DNA from: an uncultured Colwellia sp.
GTDB lineage: Bacteria; Pseudomonadota; Gammaproteobacteria; Enterobacterales; Alteromonadaceae
Direction: 5' to 3'
DNA: 57,872 nucleotides
NCBI GenBank assembly: GCA_913058405.1
Contig: CAJXRC010000006.1
Location: 1-57,872 of the forward strand
The notes under the pieces were generated by a model, which was given only the letters and a program-made list of their open reading frames with translations, did no database searches and was not told the DNA's origin. Of the stretch, positions 27,431 to 36,860 are shown one piece after another. Every line of letters begins with the position of its first letter. Position 1 is the stretch's first letter. The position numbers and the translations under genes were made by a program.

Positions 27431-28887
27431 AAAAAAGTAGCGCTCTTACCAGTAGTATATTCATGTTATCCGCGAGCTGGATAGCCAAAGCCTTAGGTTT
27501 ATTAAGTACCATTATTTTAGCACGCTTACTAACACCGGAAGATTTTGGTTTAGTTGCTATCACTATGTTAGTTGTACACTTCCTTGATGTTTTTGCTAAC
27601 ACTGGAGCCCAGCAATTCTTATTAAGTAAAGAGCATATAGACGATGATGACCTGAATACTGCATGGTCACTCAATATGATCTTTCGTATTTTTATTACTC
27701 TAGCTTTATTAATACTAGCAAACCCTATTGCGAACTTCTTTGAAGCAGATTTAGCCTATGCTTTTAGAGTTAGTGCCCTTATTCTTATTATTTTAGGTAT
27801 GAAAAACCCTGCTTTAAATATCGCGAAAAGAGAGTTTAATTATAAAGGAATTTTTAAACTTTCTTTATTAGCTAAATTTATTAGTTTTACTGTTACTATA
27901 ACTGTTGCTTATTACACTCGCTCTTATTGGGCTCTTATTATCGGTACGATCAGCCATTACACCATCCATACTATTGGCGGCTATTTCATTTACCCTTTTA
28001 CACCTAAGTTTTGCTTGAAGAGAATTAACGAACAATGGGATTTTTCTAAATGGATTTTACTCAGAAGCTTTGTTGGTTATATACGCTCTAAAGGAGACGC
28101 TTTTATCATTTCGAAGTTTTTCTCAACGAGTGATGTTGGTATTTTTACCATAGCCAAAGAGTTCGCCATGCTGGTCTATGAACAAATAGCAACACCAGTT
28201 GCTGAGATAATAATGACCAGTGTCCAGAAAGCAAATAATAATAATACAGATATAAGTCATACAATTGAAAAATATTTATTAATATTACTCAGCTTGATTT
28301 TACCTATAGTGTGCATTATTTCATTATATGCTGAACATATTGTTGTCATTATTTTGGGTGAAAAATGGTTGCCTGCTGCTCCCATATTAGAAGTATTAAC
28401 TTTATTAGGTATATCTACTAGCCTCACAATGGTTTTTAATTCAACCCTAACTGCATTAAAGCGCACTAAATTAACCTTTAAAATAGATATTATAACCACC
28501 TCTATTATTCTAGGAAGTTTACTTTTAATTAAAGGAGTTGAGTTGAGTGACTTTGCTTTGGTACGTGCTTTATTAGATCTTGTGGTTCTTATTTCATATT
28601 TTATGTTTGTTAAAATAGTTATTGGTCTCAGCTTGAGATCATGTATTAAAAATCTATTACCAACCATGATATCTGTTGGTATTATGGCTATTATATTAAA
28701 TTATATAGATAGCATTATGGTAATAGATAACTTTATAGTGTTAGCACTAATCTCAATCATCTGTTTATTAATTTACGCTGTAACTTTACTTATTTCACTT
28801 AATGTTTTTCCTTACCCGGGTCAAACATTATTAGATTTAAAAATAACTATAAATAACTACGTAAAAAAGGTATTTTCATTTAAATAA
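27427..28887 (+). CDS. Wzx-type polysaccharide flippase
   Basis: A 486-residue membrane protein of the MOP superfamily (polysaccharide synthesis protein family), with about 12-14 membrane helices. It carries the undecaprenyl-linked repeat unit across the inner membrane. The N-terminal SSIFMLSASWIAKALGLLST and ARLLTPEDFGLVAITM are the family hallmark, as is FSKWILLRSFVGYIRSKGDAFIISK in the middle of the protein. It is coupled to the preceding glycosyltransferase by ATGA overlap and converges on the deacetylase gene 31 bases away with no obvious terminator. It is the only flippase in the window, so it should serve the whole locus. Confidence 0.9.
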   Translation: MKKSSALTSSIFMLSASWIAKALGLLSTIILARLLTPEDFGLVAITMLVVHFLDVFANTGAQQFLLSKEHIDDDDLNTAWSLNMIFRIFITLALLILANPIANFFEADLAYAFRVSALILIILGMKNPALNIAKREFNYKGIFKLSLLAKFISFTVTITVAYYTRSYWALIIGTISHYTIHTIGGYFIYPFTPKFCLKRINEQWDFSKWILLRSFVGYIRSKGDAFIISKFFSTSDVGIFTIAKEFAMLVYEQIATPVAEIIMTSVQKANNNNTDISHTIEKYLLILLSLILPIVCIISLYAEHIVVIILGEKWLPAAPILEVLTLLGISTSLTMVFNSTLTALKRTKLTFKIDIITTSIILGSLLLIKGVELSDFALVRALLDLVVLISYFMFVKIVIGLSLRSCIKNLLPTMISVGIMAIILNYIDSIMVIDNFIVLALISIICLLIYAVTLLISLNVFPYPGQTLLDLKITINNYVKKVFSFK

Positions 28888-28917
28888 ATGGTTGACTGAA
28901 TTTAAGTATAATATCAT

Positions 28918-29919
28918 CTAGCGTTTAAAAATATAAAGTAAGCTTTTAAATGTTCGTAAGAAATGTAAAAAACCACTAACCTCAGCTTCAAAAGTTATTT
29001 GTGAAATATTTTCTCCATCAAGAAATCGAGGTAACTCAAGTTGATTTGTCGTTTCATCGCAAAGACCTGGAACACATGTAGTTGCTGTTAAGATCCCTAG
29101 CGGCTTAAGAAGCTCTATACTCTTATAATTATAGCTTCCTGAAGGATAACAGTGATGTAAAGGTTTAATACCTATAATCTCTTCAATATGCTGTTGATTT
29201 TCTATAATTTCTGCATTAAAAGCCGTATCGTCATTCAAGTAGGTATAATGACTATGTGTATGTAGTTGAATATCAGCCCCTAAGCCTGAAAGCTCTTTCA
29301 CCTCCTTCACAGATAATAAACTAAGTGCTTTTGTATCTATTAAGTTATCAATATTCAATTCAAGGTTTTTGGCTATTTTAGATAATAATTCAGCATCAGA
29401 GCTTACTGCTCTGGCTTGTTCAATTTTACCTTTGATTTTAGTAATATTACCCTCATCAATGATGGTGTTTACTTTTTCATCATTACTTAACCTTAAGCAT
29501 ATTTTATTTCCTATTGATTTCATCAAAATATAATCCAATAAGATATGAAAAATCGGCAAGTTATTTAATACATTCTCTGTAGTCAAATAAACAGTATAAG
29601 GAAAATCAAATGACTTAAGTATCGGAGATGCAAGGGTGAGAGTAGAAGCCCAACCATCATCAATGGTAATAACAACAGAATTTTTAGGTTTTTTCCCGTT
29701 CCCTAAATCTTCAAGTTTAATAACATTACAGTGTTGCTGTAAATACCGTAATCTTTGCTTGAATGTTGATGATTTAATGAATAACTTAGGTCTAAAACTT
29801 GTTTCATCAACAAGCTCAAAACCATGATAGGCCAATATAAGTGTTTTGTTACGAATTAATTTTCTCGTAAGCCAAAAACCGCCTAAATATTTTACTGCAT
29901 ATAGTATTTTTTCTTTCAT
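28918..29919 (-). CDS. Polysaccharide deacetylase family protein
   Basis: A 333-residue NodB-type deacetylase. VVITIDDGWAS (about 84-94) supplies the catalytic and metal-binding aspartates and HTHSHYTYL (about 219-227) the zinc histidines; CYPSGSYN corresponds to the family's P-x-G motif. A long insertion between these (about 125-205) is unusual and may recognise the acceptor. There is no signal peptide, only the hydrophobic KYLGGFWLTRKLI near the N-terminus, so a cytoplasmic or peripheral location is likely. It overlaps the upstream orphan gene by four bases (ATGA). It is the last gene of the long minus-strand run. Confidence 0.87.
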   Translation of the reverse strand: MKEKILYAVKYLGGFWLTRKLIRNKTLILAYHGFELVDETSFRPKLFIKSSTFKQRLRYLQQHCNVIKLEDLGNGKKPKNSVVITIDDGWASTLTLASPILKSFDFPYTVYLTTENVLNNLPIFHILLDYILMKSIGNKICLRLSNDEKVNTIIDEGNITKIKGKIEQARAVSSDAELLSKIAKNLELNIDNLIDTKALSLLSVKEVKELSGLGADIQLHTHSHYTYLNDDTAFNAEIIENQQHIEEIIGIKPLHHCYPSGSYNYKSIELLKPLGILTATTCVPGLCDETTNQLELPRFLDGENISQITFEAEVSGFLHFLRTFKSLLYIFKR

Positions 29920-30806
29920 GATATTTTACTTGAATTCCTTTCACTTTCTTCATACCACGAAATAATGGCCTCTCTTGGCCAAACGAGTAAGTAATTCATT
30001 GGAGTGTATTTTCCCTCTTCAAACTTCTTTAAACGTGATTTAGATGTCGCTAACGCATTACCTGATGTATCAGGACCTATACGGAAAGTTTCAGCACCAT
30101 TTTGTAATGGAAAATCTCGTAAATAACCGAGGTGAGGACTAATTTCTTTAACTTTAGGATCAAAAAACCAGCTTCCCCTAACCACACCTTTTATATTACT
30201 ATTTAATTTTAACATTTTGGCAATTTCTTTATAACTTTCTTGCCACCCCTCAGGATTAAAATTATTTAATACTGGTGTATGTGTGTGTATTTGGTAATAA
30301 GGTCTTCTACCTTTAAAAAGTAATATTTTTAAGAACTGAAACATTTGTATAGGATTCAAGCTGAGACCTTGAGATATTCCAAAACCAGAATAGAATTCTG
30401 CGACTCCGGAATGTATAGGAAAAAACTGTAATCGTGCTATCGCTAGTTCTTTCCAAAAAACATCAATATTTCTTAGGGTATAATCATCTGAAAAAAAATG
30501 ACAAGCTCTTTGAAAAAATTGTTCGTATGCCTTATTTTTTAATAAAGTAAGCGTGCTCCAGTTTTTCAAAATAAATCCCGCCAAGAGCAGTTTTTTTACT
30601 ATTATTTGCTTTTCATCACTTTCTATAATTTCATTCAAAAAATCTTGAATAATAAGTGGGTTATACGTTTGTATTCCATCTTCCACTTTATAAGAACTAG
30701 CTAATATGACCTCTATCTTATCTAAATAATTTACAGGAATTAATTTTTTCAATCGCACAAAGTGCTCATTAACTATTTCTTTTTCCATGTGTATAAAGCC
30801 ACCCAT
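29916..30806 (-). CDS. Conserved-looking protein of unknown function in EPS locus
   Basis: A 296-residue protein I do not recognise. It has no signal peptide or membrane helix. Residues 1-130 look helical; the C-terminal half holds YYQIHTHTPVL, GVVRGSWFFDPKV and EEGKYTPMNYLLVWPR, whose density of His, Trp, Arg and Asp suggests an enzyme. The start is uncertain: ATG at 30806 has no clear ribosome-binding site, and the internal ATG at 30788 (MEKEIVNEH) has a weak GGTGG. It is coupled to the deacetylase by ATGA overlap and lies 22 bases after the second ATP-grasp gene, so it may act on the same product. Confidence 0.75.
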   Translation of the reverse strand: MGGFIHMEKEIVNEHFVRLKKLIPVNYLDKIEVILASSYKVEDGIQTYNPLIIQDFLNEIIESDEKQIIVKKLLLAGFILKNWSTLTLLKNKAYEQFFQRACHFFSDDYTLRNIDVFWKELAIARLQFFPIHSGVAEFYSGFGISQGLSLNPIQMFQFLKILLFKGRRPYYQIHTHTPVLNNFNPEGWQESYKEIAKMLKLNSNIKGVVRGSWFFDPKVKEISPHLGYLRDFPLQNGAETFRIGPDTSGNALATSKSRLKKFEEGKYTPMNYLLVWPREAIISWYEESERNSSKIS

Positions 30807-30828
30807 TTTTTTAGTCTTGTTTATATAT

Positions 30829-32052
30829 TTACTTTTTCAGCCACTTTAAGCATGACTGAGTAAAGTCCTTAATAAATGCCCAAAGATTAATAAAATATAA
30901 TTTACGGTCATTAGGGTAAAGTAAATCTGATTTAATAGAGGGATGTAAAAACAGTAAAAAAAACTCAATAAAAGTATAACCTTTTTGACTAAGTGTTAAT
31001 TTTTTATCTTTCAACCTCGACAGAGCATAACCAAAATCGGCAGGCAAGGTATTACGTACCACTATTTCTTTAGTTAGACGAATAGTCTTTTGTGGTAGTA
31101 GCCCCTCTAAAAATGCATCCATTTGATAACAGGGAAAGTGAATTCCAGCTAAAATGTCTAAATTTAATGCGCCCCAATAACGAGAGTTTATTTCTATGAA
31201 ACAAAATGTATCGGTCTCACTGTTCCATTTGTATTCAAACATAGCAGCGCCATGCCAACCTAAAAAGTTTCTTCTTGCCAATGCATCTTGATAAATACCT
31301 TCATGCCACCATGACTTACGCAACGACATTAATCCTCCGGTATGAGGGTTTTGATGACTTGCTAATACCATAGACTCAGCAATATCACTCCCTTGCCAAT
31401 TAAGTAAATTTACCGTGACTTTCTCTCCTTGAAAACATTCTTGTACTAACACTTTTTCATAATGGTATAACTGTTGAGTTACCATTTCACGTGCTTCTTC
31501 TAATGTGTTTGCAAAGCCAACAAAGCCAGAAGGAGGTGCGTCTTTAACATAAAAAGCATCTCCTTTAATAAATAGTGGAAACTCCCATTGACTAATTGAT
31601 TGGTGAACTTCCTTGCTTGAAGTAACAATTTGAGTTTTAGGTATGTTCTTTTGTACCTTATTTTCATTGGCAGCAAGAAAAGCATCAAATACATCAACCT
31701 TGCATAAACACAGATAAATAGCAGGTTGTTGAGGAGATAAAGGCAATAAATGTTGGAACTCTTCATAATCGTTCTGTATGGCTAAGAGAAATCCTTCACT
31801 CGGCACAATAGCACTTATACTATGTTGGGCGATGTAGTCACGTAGCCAAGTTACATATCCATCATCATAATTAGGGCAGCTCGTAGAGGCATGGGTGAAG
31901 GTAGATTGACAGCCGAGCGCTTCTTTTTTTACTGAAGCAGCAAACACGGTATAACCATGTTCGCCCAACGAACGAATAGCAGCTACTGCGCCCAAAGAGT
32001 CTGCTTGGGGAACAAGAATGTTATATTTATTACGCCAGTTTTTTTCTCTCAT
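30829..32052 (-). CDS. ATP-grasp domain protein
   Basis: A 407-residue cytoplasmic ligase-like protein. The N-terminal ILVPQADSLGAVAAIRSLGE is the Rossmann-like preATP-grasp fold. FPLFIKGDAFY (about 156-166) and FIEINSRYWGALNLDILAG (about 284-302) carry the Lys, Glu and Asn that bind ATP and magnesium, as in carbamoyl-phosphate synthetase-like ATP-grasp enzymes. It probably activates a carboxylate. The last 90 residues are basic and aromatic (FIEFFLLFLHPS) and may touch the membrane. It lies 37 bases after the beta-helix gene and 22 before the orphan. It is unrelated in close sequence to the ATP-grasp at 25016-26113, so the locus has two different ones. Confidence 0.83.
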   Translation of the reverse strand: MREKNWRNKYNILVPQADSLGAVAAIRSLGEHGYTVFAASVKKEALGCQSTFTHASTSCPNYDDGYVTWLRDYIAQHSISAIVPSEGFLLAIQNDYEEFQHLLPLSPQQPAIYLCLCKVDVFDAFLAANENKVQKNIPKTQIVTSSKEVHQSISQWEFPLFIKGDAFYVKDAPPSGFVGFANTLEEAREMVTQQLYHYEKVLVQECFQGEKVTVNLLNWQGSDIAESMVLASHQNPHTGGLMSLRKSWWHEGIYQDALARRNFLGWHGAAMFEYKWNSETDTFCFIEINSRYWGALNLDILAGIHFPCYQMDAFLEGLLPQKTIRLTKEIVVRNTLPADFGYALSRLKDKKLTLSQKGYTFIEFFLLFLHPSIKSDLLYPNDRKLYFINLWAFIKDFTQSCLKWLKK

Positions 32053-32089
32053 AAATGTCTATAGTTCCGTTAAATAAAAAACCACATAT

Positions 32090-33598
32090 CTAGGGTGAAG
32101 TGATTTTTAATGCTAATTTTTTCTGGCATTCATTTGTAATCGCACCATTAGATGAAAACTTAAATCGCGAGAAACCACAAAGATCAAACTGAGATTGACT
32201 CATGACTGAAGGATAAGTGCTATCGATGTCTTTATCAAACTCTATAATATTATCATTCAGCTTCATAGATCCCCCGTTTCGAGTTCTAATATGGCTTGTT
32301 ATTATATTATTCGTAATAATTGCTGAGCTTTCTTTAAACCTAACATCAATACCAAAAGTGTTTAATAGAGTGTTATGAGTAATTTGAGTATTTTGTGCTT
32401 TGTTTAAATAAATCCCAACATCTTGGCTACAATTCGTGACCAAGTTATTTCTAATAATGCCATTGCTGTGTTCTATTGGACAGCCACCACCTCGACAATA
32501 TTTTTTCCCTGTTCCGCCACCACCAAGCGATATACCTACCCGCGTATAGCTATCATTTGCTAATGACCACTCACAATCAATAATATTTTGCTCAATTAAA
32601 CCATTATCACCATTACCTTTTAAAAAGACGGCATAACTAACATAATCGCTACCATGCTTGCTATTATTCGCAATGAAATTCTTACGAATTAACCAATTGC
32701 TACCTGTGACGACATCAATCAAAGTAACCGAAGTATTGGTTTGTCGAGAGGTTTCGTTATATAAGCTGTTGTTTTCAAGTAGAATATTATCAGGAAACTC
32801 CCTATTACCAACTTGACCATTTGCATTAGCTTTCACAATAGAATTAAAGTTAGTAAGTTCATTATTTCTAATAATCAGCTGTTGTGCACCAACAATATGA
32901 ATAGCATGCTCACATTGTTGATTTGTAGCACAACTCCCCGTGACCTTGAGATTTTCAACGATCCAGTAGTCACCGATCATAACGAAACCTTCAAGGGTAT
33001 TTAAATAAATCGTGACTTCATTAAAATTTTCAGCTCTCAATCTTATTGGCGCCATAGCAGTACCATTTTTTTTGAGGTAAATTTGCCTTTGACTTATTTG
33101 ATAACGTCCAGCTGATATAACGATATCATCGCCCGGTTTTGCCTGCTTAATAGCGTTAAGAAGTTCTTCGCTTGTATTGACTCTGATGGTACGTAATTTG
33201 GTCTGTTCAAATGTAACTAAACGCTGATAAATTGAAGAGAGTTTTGTATTGTTTTCAACCTCCTCGGTTTTATACTTAAAGATAGAGTTTGCACTACTAG
33301 CACCTACAACATGACGATTATAAACGACATGATAATTCACTTGTTCATTTTGGGTATCGAGAGCACTCGCTAGATAATTTAAAGGTATGGATACCTTACG
33401 TAATATAGGAGATGATTCATTGGCTAAAGCGGCTGATGCTCGTTGGAAAAACACCTTTGCTGGCAAGTCATATTTATTATAAATATAACCACTTGCTATC
33501 ATCGCTAATAATATAAAAATAATAGCTATAAAGTGCGCCAATATTCCTACTTTATAGAAATAATTACTTATTATTTTTGATAACTTAAAATTTTTCAT
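32090..33598 (-). CDS. Membrane-anchored beta-helix protein, PL6-like
   Basis: A 502-residue protein with a single N-terminal membrane helix (about 20-42) and a periplasmic right-handed beta-helix. SEELLNAIKQAKPGDDIVIS (about 143-162) with the following AGRYQI is the opening of alginate lyase/chondroitinase B-type (PL6) and related parallel beta-helix proteins. Repeated N-N-I/L turns such as HIVGAQQLIIRNNELTNFNS and LIEQNIIDCEW mark the coils. The family cleaves uronic-acid polysaccharides by beta-elimination, but catalytic Lys/Arg positions cannot be assigned by eye. The N-terminal anchor resembles that of the heparinase-like protein nine bases upstream. A role in trimming or releasing the nascent polymer is likely. 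Confidence 0.78.
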   Translation of the reverse strand: MKNFKLSKIISNYFYKVGILAHFIAIIFILLAMIASGYIYNKYDLPAKVFFQRASAALANESSPILRKVSIPLNYLASALDTQNEQVNYHVVYNRHVVGASSANSIFKYKTEEVENNTKLSSIYQRLVTFEQTKLRTIRVNTSEELLNAIKQAKPGDDIVISAGRYQISQRQIYLKKNGTAMAPIRLRAENFNEVTIYLNTLEGFVMIGDYWIVENLKVTGSCATNQQCEHAIHIVGAQQLIIRNNELTNFNSIVKANANGQVGNREFPDNILLENNSLYNETSRQTNTSVTLIDVVTGSNWLIRKNFIANNSKHGSDYVSYAVFLKGNGDNGLIEQNIIDCEWSLANDSYTRVGISLGGGGTGKKYCRGGGCPIEHSNGIIRNNLVTNCSQDVGIYLNKAQNTQITHNTLLNTFGIDVRFKESSAIITNNIITSHIRTRNGGSMKLNDNIIEFDKDIDSTYPSVMSQSQFDLCGFSRFKFSSNGAITNECQKKLALKITSP

Positions 33599-33607
33599 AG
33601 TTGGTAA

Positions 33608-35893
33608 CTATTCACTATAGGTACTTTCAATGTATTGACAAGCGGAAGCCTTTTCTTGCTTTAGACCACATACTAATATGTTTGTTTCACTTAAATGTTT
33701 AAGCTGCAGCTTATTCAACTCTTTCTCGGAAAAAATGACTACAATATCCGTAAAGTGATAACTTTTAACGCCATCAAACAATGCTCTCACCTGGGTTTTT
33801 TTTTCTCGATAGTGCGTTAAGCTAGGGCGATGAATAGTAATTATTTCTTGCTTTTCTTTACGCTGAGCATTAATTTCAAAACGCCATTTAGCCGCTTTGG
33901 CTATTTGTATCTGTGTTAAACCTTGCTCAAAGTTTTCACCATTAAGTACAGAATCATCGCCATCAACTTCAACATAAAATTGATAACTTTTCCCACCAAT
34001 AATACGAATATCTTTTATATCGGCGATAACTTCACTAGTGAGGTAGGCATTGCCATTATTAATTTTAATTCGCTTATTTTGACTTGTCATAATGCCGTTA
34101 TCTAGGTTACCTTTCAGCACTTTTTCATCGTCTACGATTGGTTTATTTATAGTATGAAAAAGAACTTTCACTTGATTTTTATCTTTGCTATAAACCTGAT
34201 CTCTAACTAATAAAATATCTTGTGATCGTAAGTATAAAACTTCCCTTTCGACTCGTTCTAATTTACCTTGCTTCTGATTATCATCATACCAAGAGCTATT
34301 GTATGCCTTAGTTAAATCGGCTTTAATGTAAGAATATTCTGCTTTATTATCGGTAAGTAAAATTGTTCCTCCAGCTAACACTGGTGATTGACTCTTTTTT
34401 TCATGCCAATCATTTACCGTGGTTATTGCGCTACCTAATGGCATAGTAATACGCTGTCCACCATCAGCAACATCATTACGATACGTAAAACCGATATCAA
34501 CTTTTTCATTTTTTCGTTGAATAAGTAAGCTATTTTTGGCTATAGTACGAATACTATAATTAAGTCGATTATCACCAAAGTACTCTCCTGGAGTACTGCT
34601 ATTAACAAGTAAGGGCATCCCTTTAAATAACGTGATATGACCATTATCATAATGACCATGATGGGCAAAAGAACTACCAGCTCGAAAACTCATAAATGTA
34701 GCGCTATCGAGCCAGTTTTGACGAATATAACTTTGACCTAAATACCCTTTACCGAAAATATCCATTTTAGGTAAAGGGTCAGCAGTTAACTTTTCTGCAT
34801 CTAACTTAACGGGATAAAAGAGTGACCAGCCCCAGCGATAATTAGTATAGTAACTTTGTATACCATGCCGTTTTTCTATTGCTTTAGAATAATCTATGAA
34901 CTCTTGTTTTTGAGTCACCTGAGCAATAATATCGATAACTCTGCGGCTTTCATCCTTTAAATCTATTCTAGGCCCTTCATCACCTAAAGGCTCTATCGTC
35001 AAATCAGGGCGAGTTGCCTGAATATGCCAATGACCTATTTTGATCATTAACGTCATGATCTTATCGTGCCAGCGATCGTACTCAGTACCATTGAGGTAAG
35101 TCGACAACGCCAAAACGACGTAAAAAGCTCGTGAATTTATCCAGTAATTATAGCCTTCTGGCCACGCTTGGGTCATGGTTAATGCATCAACCATTGAATA
35201 AAAATGAGGAACAACATCGGCCATCATGCTCTCACCTACATCATCTAATGCTAATAGAGTTATCCACATTTGTGCAGTTAGTGTTGTTCTCCCATGCCAC
35301 ATAGAAGCTTCATTACCATTTAGCAAGATTAAGTAATGTTTCAATGCTAACATTATATTATCATTGATTATTTTCTTTTCTTTTACAGAAAAACTAGTCA
35401 GTGCTTTTAATGCATCGTAAGCAAATGCTAGCCGCCAGCCATTAGCATAATGACCTGCAGCATTTGGTAAGAGTAGTTTGAAACTTAATATTTGCTTCTT
35501 GGCTTGTTCTATAGCTTTAGCTTCTTTGGTAAGAACACCACAAGCAACATAGAATAATAACTGTTTACCTCGACATGGGTGATAACTTTTTAATTTATCT
35601 AAGGGAAAATCCGCCTCGGATAACTCATTGGCTGTAAGCTTTTTCACCTGTGCTAAAATACGTACACCCGACGTTAATTGAGGGTTAACACCGTAATCAG
35701 TAGGAAAGTTAAAATTATTGGTAAATGCCCTTTTTTCGATGAAGGTTGATTTAACACCTAATTTTTCACTAATACGGTAGAAAAATTGGTCTACCGTTAA
35801 ATCAAAATGCTTGGCTAATAAGACTACTGATAACACCAGCAAAAAATGGGTCAAAACACCAGAAGTGATATAATAATACCGCCTAATAGACAT
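33608..35893 (-). CDS. Membrane-anchored heparinase II/III family protein
   Basis: A 761-residue protein with one N-terminal membrane helix (about 10-30), an alpha/alpha toroid (about 90-330) and a C-terminal beta-sandwich domain of the heparinase II/III type. SSFAHHGHYDNGHITLF (about 399-415) is the family motif with the catalytic and metal-coordinating histidines. WPEGYNYWINSRAFYVV in the toroid contains the Tyr that serves as general acid in relatives. It would cleave uronic-acid glycans by beta-elimination in the periplasm. It lies two bases from the deacetylase upstream and nine from the PL6-like gene downstream. Being encoded inside a biosynthetic locus, it is more likely a length-control or clearance lyase than a catabolic one. 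Confidence 0.87.
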   Translation of the reverse strand: MSIRRYYYITSGVLTHFLLVLSVVLLAKHFDLTVDQFFYRISEKLGVKSTFIEKRAFTNNFNFPTDYGVNPQLTSGVRILAQVKKLTANELSEADFPLDKLKSYHPCRGKQLLFYVACGVLTKEAKAIEQAKKQILSFKLLLPNAAGHYANGWRLAFAYDALKALTSFSVKEKKIINDNIMLALKHYLILLNGNEASMWHGRTTLTAQMWITLLALDDVGESMMADVVPHFYSMVDALTMTQAWPEGYNYWINSRAFYVVLALSTYLNGTEYDRWHDKIMTLMIKIGHWHIQATRPDLTIEPLGDEGPRIDLKDESRRVIDIIAQVTQKQEFIDYSKAIEKRHGIQSYYTNYRWGWSLFYPVKLDAEKLTADPLPKMDIFGKGYLGQSYIRQNWLDSATFMSFRAGSSFAHHGHYDNGHITLFKGMPLLVNSSTPGEYFGDNRLNYSIRTIAKNSLLIQRKNEKVDIGFTYRNDVADGGQRITMPLGSAITTVNDWHEKKSQSPVLAGGTILLTDNKAEYSYIKADLTKAYNSSWYDDNQKQGKLERVEREVLYLRSQDILLVRDQVYSKDKNQVKVLFHTINKPIVDDEKVLKGNLDNGIMTSQNKRIKINNGNAYLTSEVIADIKDIRIIGGKSYQFYVEVDGDDSVLNGENFEQGLTQIQIAKAAKWRFEINAQRKEKQEIITIHRPSLTHYREKKTQVRALFDGVKSYHFTDIVVIFSEKELNKLQLKHLSETNILVCGLKQEKASACQYIESTYSE

Positions 35894-35894
35894 G

Positions 35895-36848
35895 TTACTT
35901 CCTATAGTTTATCGCTAAACGTAAGGTAAAGCTCAACTCGGTTTCATCCCAAGGAGTAAAACGTTTAATCTTAAAGCATTCTTTTTCAATATTTCCTAGT
36001 GAACCCCAATCAGTAGAAAAAGCAGCTCTAAATTCAAGTTCATCTACCATATTGATATGCACATCAGTGTAGTCCAGCCCGTACTTACCGTTTGGATAAG
36101 CAAAGAACTCTACAGGTTCCTTAATGATAGACTCTAAGATGGCCTTACTTTGTTTTATTTCATCAAAAGCAATACTATCCTCTTCTTTCATTAAGATAGG
36201 GTGGTTATGAGTATGTGCACCTATAGACATTCCATTTTCATGCATTATCTTTATTTGTGTTTCAGTTAAAAAGTATTGATCTAATAAATGAAAATGTGTC
36301 TGCTCTTTTAGTTCTTCAATTACTTTTTTCCGTTCAACCAGCGATAAATACTTTGTAAAATTAGTCAACTGATAACGACCATTAACTCGCTGCTCAAAGC
36401 CACTTATGTCAAAGGTTTTCCCACCACAATTTACTTTTTTAACTTGTTCAGGAGCATTAAAAATTGCAGAGTATATTTCAGCATCCCACAACCCCCCATC
36501 GACAATTCCTTTAGTACTAATAAAGAAGGTTGCGACAACACCTTCTTGTTTTAATGTTTTATAAATAAACTCATAACTATCTCTATAACCATCATCAACC
36601 GTTATACATACCGCACGTGCCGGTAAAGATCCTTTGGCCTGTAAAGTAAGTGCTTCCGATAAAGGCAATACAATAAAGTATTTCTTCAGCCATTGAATTT
36701 GTCGAGTGAATAATGCCAAATGAATAGTTTCAGGGTTTGTGGCATCATATAATTTACTTACTCTGTGATAAGTAAGAATATTAAGTTTTGTAACTCCTTT
36801 GCTACAACTCCAATAGTTAATAAAGCTTTTTATAATCCAATTGAGCAT
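35895..36848 (-). CDS. Polysaccharide deacetylase family protein
   Basis: A 317-residue NodB-type deacetylase, the second of three in the locus. AVCITVDDGYRDSYEF (about 78-93) carries the aspartate pair, GAHTHNHPILM (about 206-216) the histidines, and FFAYPNGKYG the P-x-G motif. No cleavable signal peptide is evident; a hydrophobic N-terminus is lacking, so the site of action is uncertain. It removes N- or O-acetyl groups from sugars. It lies 12 bases after the acyltransferase gene and one base before the heparinase gene, indicating tight co-transcription. Confidence 0.87.
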   Translation of the reverse strand: MLNWIIKSFINYWSCSKGVTKLNILTYHRVSKLYDATNPETIHLALFTRQIQWLKKYFIVLPLSEALTLQAKGSLPARAVCITVDDGYRDSYEFIYKTLKQEGVVATFFISTKGIVDGGLWDAEIYSAIFNAPEQVKKVNCGGKTFDISGFEQRVNGRYQLTNFTKYLSLVERKKVIEELKEQTHFHLLDQYFLTETQIKIMHENGMSIGAHTHNHPILMKEEDSIAFDEIKQSKAILESIIKEPVEFFAYPNGKYGLDYTDVHINMVDELEFRAAFSTDWGSLGNIEKECFKIKRFTPWDETELSFTLRLAINYRK

Positions 36849-36860
36849 ACATACCTATAA

